A stretch of 5,925 nucleotides of DNA from a candidate division WWE3 bacterium (GTDB lineage Bacteria > Patescibacteriota > WWE3 > UBA101185 > UBA10185): positions 1 to 5,925 of the forward strand of contig JAGQNX010000062.1 of NCBI GenBank assembly GCA_020427865.1. The letters are read 5' to 3'. The position numbers and the translations under genes were made by a program. Below the pieces are notes generated by a model. It did not search any database, had not been told where the DNA came from, and saw only the letters and a program-made list of their open reading frames with translations. This document shows, piece by piece, positions 1 to 5,844 of the stretch; positions within the stretch are counted from its first letter, which is position 1; each line of letters opens with the position of its first letter.

Positions 1-59
1 TAACTTCATTTGTCCTATCACCCCAGACTCAGATTATGTGAAAAGGATAAATGAAGTTA
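1..59 (+). repeat. Inverted repeat / RNA hairpin ahead of the T4SS genes
   Basis: TAACTTCATTTGTCCT (1-16) is the reverse complement of AGGATAAATGAAGTTA (44-59) except at one position, which would be a G-U pair in RNA. An inner stem, TCAC 18-21 with GTGA 38-41, can extend the structure, leaving a loop of about 16 bases. The stem ends on the first base of the AGGAGGG ribosome site at 59-65. No T-run follows, so it does not look like an intrinsic terminator. It could be an mRNA stability or processing hairpin, a translational control element, or a protein-binding palindrome. The left arm begins at the first base of the window, so the stem may extend further upstream. Confidence 0.7.
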
Positions 60-82
60 GGAGGGTAAACTGTGATAAATAA
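2..82 (+). CDS. Possible C-terminal tail of an upstream gene (partial)
   Basis: Reading from base 2, the frame is open for 26 codons and ends with TAA at 80-82. The end reads SDYVKRINEVRRVNCDK. The codons used (AGG, ATA, AAA, GAT) resemble those of the neighbouring genes. Its stop would overlap the GTG start at 72 by 11 bases, in keeping with the overlapping gene style further on. The product cannot be identified from so short a tail. The other two forward frames are also open for part of this stretch, ending at TGA 39-41 and TGA 49-51, so the choice of frame is tentative and the region could instead be intergenic. Confidence 0.35.
   Translation, partial: NFICPITPDSDYVKRINEVRRVNCDK
59..65 (+). 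promoter_or_regulatory. Strong Shine-Dalgarno (AGGAGGG)
   Basis: AGGAGGG lies 6 bases before GTG 72-74, near-ideal spacing. It is far too distant (56 bases) to serve ATG 122 directly. Its presence is the main argument that translation starts at GTG 72. Its first base is also the last base of the hairpin at 1-59, so folding could influence access to it. Confidence 0.55.
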
Positions 83-125
83 GTATTTATCTTTTACTAT
101 AGCTATAGGTATACTGGGTTTATGA
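72..125 (+). CDS. Possible 17-residue leader peptide coupled to the pilin-like gene
   Basis: GTG at 72 follows a strong ribosome site and opens a 17-codon frame reading MINKYLSFTIAIGILGL, ending with TGA at 123-125. That stop overlaps the ATG of the next gene as ATGA. This is the classic layout for translational coupling, in which ribosomes finishing the short frame re-start on the pilin-like gene, whose own ribosome site is poor. The peptide is hydrophobic and resembles a membrane segment. No family is recognisable. Alternatives are that it is only a loading platform for ribosomes, or that the good ribosome site is fortuitous. Confidence 0.35.
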   Translation: MINKYLSFTIAIGILGL

Positions 126-511
126 GAAATATATTACATAAATTATTACTATATGTATTTCTGCCCGTATTATTTATTTTTGCAGTCTCCGAAAAGGGCT
201 TTGTGTTTGCACAAGAACCTCCTATTTCTGCTGATAAGTTTTTGGAGATAGCAACAGACTATGGGGAAGTTTCAGAACCATTTGGGTTTCTAACTAGGGG
301 AGCTGCTTTTTATCTAAAGCTGATTAGCTTTCTTGCGTTTCTAGCCTTAGTAATTCAAGTTACAATTATTGGCTATCATGCTTTGACCGATATAGAACGA
401 AGACACACAGCACTAAGAGAAATTATGGACAGTGCAAAATACTATCTAATCATTGCACTGGCAGGTTATGTAATCGCTACGATTTGGACGTATGTAATTA
501 AAGTTTTCTAA
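122..511 (+). CDS. T4SS pilin-like / VirB2-TrbC-like two-helix membrane protein
   Basis: The 129-residue product has a signal peptide at residues 1-30 (basic start, long hydrophobic core) with a likely cleavage site VFA/QE after Ala30. A soluble stretch (31-59) follows, then two membrane helices at about 60-88 and 107-129, joined by a charged loop (DIERRHTALREIMDSAK) that should face the cytoplasm. Signal peptide, two helices and a short basic loop are the hallmarks of VirB2/TrbC pilins and of the small pilin-like proteins of simplified T4SS loci. The position just before VirB6- and VirB4-like genes fits, and it probably forms the surface filament or channel lining. The call rests on architecture and context, as pilins diverge quickly. 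ATG 122 has only weak GGG-type pairing upstream and overlaps the stop of a short leader frame. The stop is TAA. Confidence 0.65.
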   Translation: MRNILHKLLLYVFLPVLFIFAVSEKGFVFAQEPPISADKFLEIATDYGEVSEPFGFLTRGAAFYLKLISFLAFLALVIQVTIIGYHALTDIERRHTALREIMDSAKYYLIIALAGYVIATIWTYVIKVF

Positions 512-538
512 AAACAACCCACAAGCCCCAACAATAAG

Positions 539-730
539 ATGAAATTAATAAATAAACTATTACTTCTTATGTTATCTATATGGTTTTTAAGCGTGAGCCT
601 CTCATCCAACGTATATGCACAAGAAAAATCTGACGTGCGGGAACAGGAAAATAGTTGGGTAAATTCTGGTGTTATTGAGGCACTACAGAACATTTATGAA
701 CCCATCCAACTTATACAAGGTTTTAGCTGA
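539..730 (+). CDS. Signal-peptide fragment, probably the N-terminus of the VirB6-like protein cut off by TGA
   Basis: The frame encodes 63 residues: a signal peptide at 1-27 with a leucine-rich core and a probable cleavage site VYA/QE, then a short charged and amphipathic mature part ending IQLIQGFS. The cleavage context (A/QE) matches that of the gene before. Translation stops at TGA 728-730, but the same frame continues (DEYLKDS) straight into the VirB6-like protein starting at ATG 752. VirB6/TrbL-like proteins of simplified T4SS loci often begin with a signal peptide, so this is most simply the missing N-terminus of that protein. It could alternatively be a separate tiny exported protein. 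There is no convincing ribosome site before ATG 539; the 27-base gap after the pilin gene is C/A-rich. Confidence 0.55.
   Translation: MKLINKLLLLMLSIWFLSVSLSSNVYAQEKSDVREQENSWVNSGVIEALQNIYEPIQLIQGFS
728..730 (+). other. In-frame TGA between signal peptide and VirB6-like body
   Basis: The reading frame starting at ATG 539 and the frame of ATG 752 are the same. TGA 728-730 is the only stop between them, and the seven codons after it (GAT GAG TAC CTA AAA GAT AGT) look coding. Without this stop there would be one frame of 504 residues from 539 to 2053. It may be a nonsense mutation, a sequencing error, a recoded codon or a genuine gene boundary. Confidence 0.8.
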
Positions 731-751
731 GATGAGTACCTAAAAGATAGT

Positions 752-2053
752 ATGTGGAGTCTTCTTGATAGCTATGGGGATTTCATAGATTCAAACCTTT
801 TAAACCTATCATCTTATGCGGACTTAAAGTTGTACAAAGAAAAGAAGTTTGTATTTGTGCCAATCGGAATATTTGTAGCAATGATCTCTTTTGCTATTGC
901 AGGTTTTAAGGCAATGATAAGCGGTTATGGTTTTGTTGAATTTAGAATTTCTTTAAGGCGAGCTGGCTTTTATGCCATAGCACTACCTTTCTTTCTAGCT
1001 TACATGTTTGCGGCAACTTCAATTGCAGATTTTGTTACTACAGAAATGGCTAGGCTTACTTTTGGTGACGAGTACGTAGGTTATGTGCATAGTTACTACG
1101 GAGATAGGGTTGAACGAGCTAGAAGTAGTGGGGGGAGTCATGCAGAGCTGACACGATTAGAAGAGGAGCAGAAACAAGTGGCTGAGGGTAACAGACTATC
1201 CTTTCTCGTAATTTTTAATGCAATGATGTCTAACAACCTTGAGGAACTTAGCGGATTATGGAAGTCTCTATTTGCTTTGGCGTATGCAGTAGTATCTACA
1301 ATACTACTTATTTTTGGACTCATCAGGTCATATTTACTTATGTTCTTTGTCTTAGGTTCTCCTATTCTGTTTGGATTACAGATACTTCCAGAGGGCGAGC
1401 GTATAGATCCTTTTAAATGGATAACCTTTATCTGCATGCAACACATAGCTTTAGTTATGCTTATTTTAATTACTTACCTTTCCGCAGTATTTGCTGATAC
1501 TAATTCCCTAATTGGGGCTTTAATGCCCATGGTAGCCGTTGTAGCGGCAGTATATGTGTCTAGACAGCTACATGAGATAGTTGGGAGTGAAAACTTTGTT
1601 GGTTACAGCACAGGTATTAAAAACTTAGACCGTGCTAAGAAAATGGCAGAATACACAGCTAGTGGTGGTAATCATGTGGGTAACGCTGTTTCTTCCCGAA
1701 TGAGTGGTCGTACAAGACGTACTGTTGATGCTGTTCGCAAGATCGAGAATCCGCAAACACCTCAAGAACAGGCATCTTTTGATAATCTGTACACAATACC
1801 CATGACGTATTCCGATAGTTGGAATAATCCTACACCGCCTCACTACAAGATGCCCAAGCCTAAATCTATTGTGGAGTCACCTAAGACCACATCAAGTAAA
1901 AAGAAAAAAGGAGATATAGAAAAACAAATTGATTCAATAGAAGAAAAGGTGAAAGCCGTAGAATCCGACAATGCGGAAAAGAAACGCAACGAAAATGAAA
2001 AGAATGCAACGAATAGAAACTTTGATATGCAGTTTAGAAAAGATAAGAGTTGA
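752..2053 (+). CDS. VirB6/TrbL-like polytopic T4SS channel protein
   Basis: The 433-residue product has hydrophobic segments at about 33-56, 71-94, 173-191, 193-212, 223-247 and 252-270. A large soluble loop at 95-170 contains a short Glu/Arg-rich helix. A hydrophilic tail (about 279-433) ends in a Lys/Glu-rich, probably coiled-coil stretch. Several membrane spans around a big central loop, and the segment LIRSYLLMFFVLGSPILFG followed by a loop with PEGERIDPFKW, fit the VirB6/TrbL family of inner-membrane channel subunits. Basic residues K53, R65, R69 and R70 after the first span suggest that the N-terminus lies outside, as in VirB6. ATG 752 is chosen as the first start after TGA 728-730, but it has no real Shine-Dalgarno (AAAGATAGT precedes it), which supports the idea that the true start is ATG 539. 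It ends with TGA two bases before the VirB4 ATG, implying translational coupling. Confidence 0.75.
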   Translation: MWSLLDSYGDFIDSNLLNLSSYADLKLYKEKKFVFVPIGIFVAMISFAIAGFKAMISGYGFVEFRISLRRAGFYAIALPFFLAYMFAATSIADFVTTEMARLTFGDEYVGYVHSYYGDRVERARSSGGSHAELTRLEEEQKQVAEGNRLSFLVIFNAMMSNNLEELSGLWKSLFALAYAVVSTILLIFGLIRSYLLMFFVLGSPILFGLQILPEGERIDPFKWITFICMQHIALVMLILITYLSAVFADTNSLIGALMPMVAVVAAVYVSRQLHEIVGSENFVGYSTGIKNLDRAKKMAEYTASGGNHVGNAVSSRMSGRTRRTVDAVRKIENPQTPQEQASFDNLYTIPMTYSDSWNNPTPPHYKMPKPKSIVESPKTTSSKKKKGDIEKQIDSIEEKVKAVESDNAEKKRNENEKNATNRNFDMQFRKDKS

Positions 2054-2055
2054 GC

Positions 2056-4926
2056 ATGGCACAGAAAGACTATGTAGACTTATCTAAACTTAATAAGCAG
2101 ACTCAATCATTTAGTACGTTTTTACGTCCAGAATTTTACGCAGTAGTGTCTAGTATCTTGGTTTTAGGAGTAACCAGAATTGGATTATCGTATTCTCTAA
2201 AGACTGCAGTCCCTGCATCTTTTTTAACAGGTATTTTGCTACTGATATTAACTCCTACAAGTAAAGACGGTTTATCTTTATTAAGGCTATTGGGTGGCAA
2301 ACTCAAGGCGTATAAGGAGGGTAATATCCCGCTGAACAACATTTATATAAATTATGGAAATAGAAGACCCACTAAGTACAAAACACACAAGGAAGATTAC
2401 GAGCATTTAGCTAAAAAGCTTCAGATACTTGGAGTTAAAGATAATATTGTAAAGCTCTCTGCTGTTTCTTGGGTGGCACTTTATAAAGTTAATACTGAAT
2501 TTACTGCAAATACCGCAGAGGAGCGGGATACTGTAGAACACCAATTCCAACAGATTCTGAATGTTTTTAATAATAGGGGTTTAAAGACACAGATTATCTT
2601 TACCAAACCCAACTTGTCAAAAGTTGTATTTGAGAACTATATAAACACTATTAATAAGCTATCAATACAAGCCCTTAGGCATATAAAAAAGCAACATGTA
2701 CGGTCGCTTGAAGACTATGCAGAGAATAACACAAAGGGTTCTTTATCAATGTATCTGTGCGTTTACTTTACTTTAAAGCCAACACCTTATGGGAAGAACA
2801 GGGATGCTTGGAATGAGGCTAAGGAATATTTGAACTCTGTTATTACGCAAGTGAATTCCTTTAATGCCTTTAATTTAAAACAGCTTGAAAATCTTGACCT
2901 TAAAGTATTTTTAGCAGACTTGTATCAACCACTTGGAACTTGGGATATGAGGGATTTATTGAATCAAGAGTTAATAGAAGAGGCTAAAGAAGAAACAAAT
3001 AATTATTCTGAATTTGAGCGTAAAGAACTAGAGAGCATAGATCTGTCACTAACCGAAAAAATACAAGAGTTTCTATGTACTCAAAAACGTAACATTATTG
3101 ATCGCAACGCCAACGCTTTTGCTCTTAGTGATCTTGATGATGATGTATTGATGTACATGCCTCAAGCGATTCAATTTAGCCCTGTACATCATTATGTAAG
3201 GGTAGACGATGCTTTCGAAATGACGGTTTCTATACCAACTAACAACCGAATAGTTGATAATTCGCTGTTTGGAGAACTCACAAGAGCTAACTATATAAGT
3301 TCTATCTCACTTCGAGCCTTTCCTCATAGGAAATACAAAGTGCAGGCATCTCTAGAAATGGAAGAACTAAACCTACAGTCTGCGTATAAAGAAAAGGTAG
3401 GTACACGAGGTACTTTTGCATCTGTTGAATCTCGTAAAGTGAATGAGTCTAGAGGGTTTTTAGAAGAAATAGCAGAAGATAATGAAAAAGAGCTTTTCGA
3501 TATTGAGCTTACCGTTACTATAATTGCTGACTCTAAAACTAAACTACACGAACATGTAGAAGATTTCAGATCACGAATGCTAGATAAGCTAGGAATCAGA
3601 GTACATAGACCTCTACATAGACAAGAATCTTATTACTTCGCAGGCAAACTTGATAATAGGGGTAAACTAAATGACTGCTTTCTAATGGACTCCTCTAGGA
3701 TTTCTAAATTAATGCCTTTTCCTTGGTTTACGTTTAGTGATAGAGGGGGGTTTTTACTTGGAAAAAACATGTACAGCGATGAGTTGGCATTTTTTGACCC
3801 TTCAAACTTAACAGAATCTCGCAGTAGCTCAATATTTGTACTTGGTAAAACGGGAACGGGTAAATCAGCTTTAATAAAAAAGATAATTAATGGGGGAATC
3901 CTGACAGGATGGCGAGTCTTTAGACTTGATAATACGGGAGAATACGCCTCAAGACTTGGTTTAGAGCTTAACTTTAAGATTTACAAAGTAGGCTCCGATG
4001 ACGCAAGAATCAATCCGTTTCAATTGTTCAAAGAAAACCCAACGAAGAAAGAACATGATAGGCAAATCAACGAGGTTTTACAGCCTGTGTTTTCCATAAT
4101 CTTACAAGATGTTGATTATGACGCAGGTATCTTCGAAAAGCTTCTTAGAAGTTACTACAGCAAGTATAAAGATGACAAGAACTTTACTACTTTCTTTGAA
4201 TATACAAGTTCATACGTAAATCATCCACCTAAGTATGTAAAAAGCTTTGAGATTACCCGCATTAACCGCTGGATAACTGAATTTGAACGTTATGTGTGGG
4301 ATGGGGCATTATCTTCACTTTTCGGGGACTCAAACGATTTTGAAGACTTGGGAAGCTATCATGGGGTTGTATTTGATATATCAGATATTAAGAGGGGAAG
4401 AGGTAGAGAGAAAGTAAAACAGATAGCAATGATGATGCAAGTTATTCTTGCAAATATATGGATAATCGCAGAAAAAAACCCTCAAAAGACCATGGTTGTA
4501 ACAGACGAAGCACACCACCAACTAGTGAATAAGGATACCGCACTTTATTTAGAGGAAATAGCTAAAGAGGGAAGAAAAAGCGGGGTATACTCAGTTTTAT
4601 CAACTCAAGACTTGGCTGATTTTATACAAAATCAACATGGCAGGAACATTATTACTAATACTTATATAAGGATGTTTGGAAAGCTTGATCTAATTCAAGA
4701 TAGCTACCTTGAGGTTTTGGGTATATCTAAAACAACGTTAAATGTGATGAGAAACTTCAATGTAGGGGAATTTTTTGTAAAAAGGGCTTCGGAATCAATG
4801 TATCTTAGAACGTTCTTTTTAGATGTATGGGAACAGTTAATTTGCGATACCGAGAATACAGATTACAGAAAATCGTTAGAGGAACTTGGACATGGCGAAG
4901 CGTCTATTAAAAAGAACTCTGTATAG
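2056..4926 (+). CDS. virB4: VirB4-like T4SS ATPase with fused VirB3/PrgI-like N-terminal membrane domain
   Basis: This is the energising ATPase of the secretion apparatus, 956 residues. Residues 27-46 and 50-66 are two closely spaced membrane helices, resembling VirB3/PrgI, usually a separate small protein. Residues of about 80-580 form the VirB4 N-terminal region. The C-terminal ATPase has Walker A GKTGTGKS at 597-604, a DNTGEY strand soon after, Walker B MVVTDEAHH with D817 and E818, and the STQD motif at 849-852 typical of VirB4/TraG-like ATPases. All key ATP-binding residues are present, so the enzyme looks active. ATG 2056 lies two bases after the VirB6-like stop; a TTG at 2050 in the same frame would add two residues but is less likely. 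The upstream purines (GATAAGAG) give a modest ribosome site. The 3' end overlaps the peptidase gene by 35 bases. Stop TAG. Confidence 0.92.
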   Translation: MAQKDYVDLSKLNKQTQSFSTFLRPEFYAVVSSILVLGVTRIGLSYSLKTAVPASFLTGILLLILTPTSKDGLSLLRLLGGKLKAYKEGNIPLNNIYINYGNRRPTKYKTHKEDYEHLAKKLQILGVKDNIVKLSAVSWVALYKVNTEFTANTAEERDTVEHQFQQILNVFNNRGLKTQIIFTKPNLSKVVFENYINTINKLSIQALRHIKKQHVRSLEDYAENNTKGSLSMYLCVYFTLKPTPYGKNRDAWNEAKEYLNSVITQVNSFNAFNLKQLENLDLKVFLADLYQPLGTWDMRDLLNQELIEEAKEETNNYSEFERKELESIDLSLTEKIQEFLCTQKRNIIDRNANAFALSDLDDDVLMYMPQAIQFSPVHHYVRVDDAFEMTVSIPTNNRIVDNSLFGELTRANYISSISLRAFPHRKYKVQASLEMEELNLQSAYKEKVGTRGTFASVESRKVNESRGFLEEIAEDNEKELFDIELTVTIIADSKTKLHEHVEDFRSRMLDKLGIRVHRPLHRQESYYFAGKLDNRGKLNDCFLMDSSRISKLMPFPWFTFSDRGGFLLGKNMYSDELAFFDPSNLTESRSSSIFVLGKTGTGKSALIKKIINGGILTGWRVFRLDNTGEYASRLGLELNFKIYKVGSDDARINPFQLFKENPTKKEHDRQINEVLQPVFSIILQDVDYDAGIFEKLLRSYYSKYKDDKNFTTFFEYTSSYVNHPPKYVKSFEITRINRWITEFERYVWDGALSSLFGDSNDFEDLGSYHGVVFDISDIKRGRGREKVKQIAMMMQVILANIWIIAEKNPQKTMVVTDEAHHQLVNKDTALYLEEIAKEGRKSGVYSVLSTQDLADFIQNQHGRNIITNTYIRMFGKLDLIQDSYLEVLGISKTTLNVMRNFNVGEFFVKRASESMYLRTFFLDVWEQLICDTENTDYRKSLEELGHGEASIKKNSV
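4878..4884 (+). promoter_or_regulatory. Shine-Dalgarno deciding the M23 start
   Basis: AGAGGAA lies 7 bases before ATG 4892. A TTG at 4886 in the same frame would sit only one base after it, so ATG 4892 is the better start. The site is inside the VirB4-like coding region, so the peptidase gene is translated from within the end of its neighbour. Confidence 0.7.
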
Positions 4927-5560
4927 GAAATATAAGAAGTTTCTCTGGTATTTGTTCATAGCAAAAGTAGTAGCTATTGTAGTCATAATCTTAGTGATTG
5001 TTGAAGCTGTGAAAACTATGGCGGACTCAAATGAGTTATTTTCCCAGATATATCAACAAAAGCTAGCAGAACAGGTGCATCAAGGCGAGTTTAAAAATAA
5101 AATACCTAAACCAAACTTTCTTAGAGGAGGCGAGTTTTGTATTACTAGTAGTTATGGGGATGCTAGGTCTTATAACGATATCTTGGGTTTTCATAACGGG
5201 ATTGATATTGCTAACAAACTTGGTGATCTTGACACAATAATAACTGCTCCTCACGACGGCATAGTGACTATACGCATAGTGAACGGGGGTGAATGTAGGG
5301 TGGGGGAACGCACAATCTACTACAACGGGAGCTTGGCACTTGAACTGTACAATGACACCTTTAAGACGGTTTATTTACATACAGGGAGCATTAAAGTGGC
5401 TAACGGCAGTCTTGTTAAGCAAGGACAACCAATTGCAAAAATTGGAAGCAACGGGTGTTCTATAGGAAATCACCTACATTATGAGATTTACAAGGGGAGT
5501 GGGGATTTTAATTACCGAATAGAAAACCCAGACCAATATGTGAGCTATAAACGTTGCTAG
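4892..5560 (+). CDS. Membrane-anchored M23 (LytM-type) zinc metallopeptidase of the T4SS
   Basis: The 222-residue protein starts with a strongly basic cytoplasmic segment (1-16), a single membrane helix at about 17-37 and a short linker, followed by an M23 endopeptidase domain from about residue 75. The zinc site is complete: H101 and D105 in HNGID, and H196 in HLH (194-196). H163 in YLHTG is the conserved catalytic-region histidine. It should cut peptide cross-links of the cell wall from the outer face of the membrane. In this context it likely plays the wall-opening role that VirB1 or CwlT-type enzymes play in other T4SS. Four cysteines (83, 135, 189, 222) all lie in the exported part and could form two disulfides. 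No cleavable signal peptide is apparent; the helix is an anchor. It overlaps the VirB4-like gene by 35 bases. The stop TAG lies in the left arm of a downstream inverted repeat. Confidence 0.9.
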   Translation: MAKRLLKRTLYRKYKKFLWYLFIAKVVAIVVIILVIVEAVKTMADSNELFSQIYQQKLAEQVHQGEFKNKIPKPNFLRGGEFCITSSYGDARSYNDILGFHNGIDIANKLGDLDTIITAPHDGIVTIRIVNGGECRVGERTIYYNGSLALELYNDTFKTVYLHTGSIKVANGSLVKQGQPIAKIGSNGCSIGNHLHYEIYKGSGDFNYRIENPDQYVSYKRC

Positions 5561-5632
5561 GCGGCACCTAATTTCTATTTTGTTTGTTGCATAGAAGTAT
5601 CATTTTTTTAGCCTAGCATTTACGAACGTTTA
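5548..5632 (+). repeat. Inverted repeat spanning the M23 stop codon
   Basis: TAAACGT and TGCTAGGC (5548-5562) are matched by GCCTAGCA (5611-5618) and ACGTTTA (5626-5632), giving 8 + 7 base pairs with a 7-base bulge (TTTACGA, 5619-5625) on the right arm. The loop is 48 bases and includes a run of seven T at 5603-5609. The last four bases of the right arm (5629-5632) are also needed by the next stem (5629-5688), so the two folds compete. It may be a 3' mRNA structure protecting the operon transcript or one state of a switch. Chance is possible with such a long loop. Confidence 0.4.
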
Positions 5633-5688
5633 GTGGAGCGAAGCTATATGATATTATGCTGGCAAAGTGTAGTTACCAGCTCACTAAA
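5629..5688 (+). other. Branched RNA structure just before the terminator
   Basis: TTTAGTGGAGC (5629-5639) pairs with GCTCACTAAA (5679-5688): ten pairs with a single bulged G. Within it two small hairpins can form: AGC-AT-A/T-AT-GCT at 5642-5660 (one bulged T) and GG-AA/TT-CC at 5661-5677 (one mismatch). The result is a three-way-junction-like fold ending one base before the terminator stem at 5690. Together they could be a small non-coding RNA of roughly 100 bases or a 5' leader control element. No known RNA family is recognised, and the inner hairpins are weak. Confidence 0.4.
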
Positions 5689-5689
5689 T

Positions 5690-5734
5690 GGAGGTCTTCT
5701 GAAATGTACAAATATAGAAGACCTCCTTGCTTTT
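5690..5734 (+). terminator. Rho-independent terminator
   Basis: GGAGGTCTTCT (5690-5700) and AGAAGACCTCC (5716-5726) form a perfect 11-base-pair stem with a 15-base loop, followed by TTGCTTTT (5727-5734) as a moderate T-tract. On the opposite strand no T-run follows the stem, so it is directional for + strand transcription. It would end the T4SS operon transcript or attenuate transcription toward the gene at 5845. The 5' arm begins with a Shine-Dalgarno-like GGAGGT. Confidence 0.8.
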
Positions 5735-5736
5735 AA
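5704..5736 (+). CDS. Possible ten-residue leader peptide inside the terminator hairpin
   Basis: ATG 5704 is preceded, with 8 bases between, by a perfect Shine-Dalgarno GGAGGT (5690-5695) and opens a ten-codon frame, MYKYRRPPCF, ending with TAA 5734-5736. The ribosome site is the 5' arm of the terminator stem and the codons run through its loop and 3' arm, so translation and terminator folding exclude each other. That is how leader peptides in attenuators behave. The frame contains Arg-Arg-Pro-Pro, a sequence at which ribosomes can slow. It could equally be chance, because any GC-rich stem starting with GGAGGT supplies a ribosome site. No homologue is recognised. Confidence 0.3.
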   Translation: MYKYRRPPCF

Positions 5737-5812
5737 ACACGTCACAATAAATGTTATAAAGTCTTTGAAGCGATAAACGAAATATAAAATCCTTACGCAA
5801 GAATCTGATACT

Positions 5813-5818
5813 TATAAT
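5813..5818 (+). promoter_or_regulatory. Putative -10 box for the gene at 5845
   Basis: TATAAT at 5813-5818 matches the sigma-70-type -10 consensus exactly and lies in an AT-rich stretch after the terminator. No good -35 hexamer is found 16-18 bases upstream (TCCTTA or CCTTAC at best). Transcription would start near 5825, leaving a leader of about 20 bases with no Shine-Dalgarno. The rest of 5737-5812 holds only AT-rich sequence, with a loose TTGAAG at 5765-5770 that is too close to TATAAA/TAAAAT at 5783-5790 for standard spacing. Confidence 0.45.
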
Positions 5819-5844
5819 AATTTTTTCAATTTATTTTTGTACTC

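Noticed and set aside
110..115. TATACT as a -10 promoter for the pilin-like gene
   Set aside because: The -35 region is poor and transcription would start at or after the ATG; the gene is more likely part of an upstream transcript.
728..730. TGA read as Trp or Gly genome-wide (alternative code) or as selenocysteine
   Set aside because: Long neighbouring genes contain no in-frame TGA, which a TGA-sense code in an AT-rich genome would show often; no convincing stem-loop of the selenocysteine type follows the codon.
1138..1446. Antisense open frame within the VirB6-like gene (and similar antisense frames at 508-693, 1625-1843, 2136-2342, 5063-5254)
   Set aside because: All lie opposite well-supported genes, lack ribosome sites and recognisable protein features, and have Cys/Ser/Ile-rich, shadow-like composition.
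2050..2055. TTG at 2050 as start of the VirB4-like gene
   Set aside because: It adds only two residues and overlaps the previous stop; ATG 2056 is a standard start with purines at better spacing.
1130..3750. Runs of six G near 1130-1135 and 3744-3749 as frameshift sites
   Set aside because: Both lie in frames that remain open and coherent on each side, so there is no sign of slippage or a broken gene.
4886..4891. TTG at 4886 as start of the M23 gene
   Set aside because: It sits one base after AGAGGAA, too close for initiation; ATG 4892 has a 7-base spacing.
5603..5609. Run of seven T as a terminator tail for the M23 gene
   Set aside because: No stable stem lies directly before it; the sequence GCATAGAAGTATC does not form a proper hairpin. 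The true terminator is at 5690-5734.
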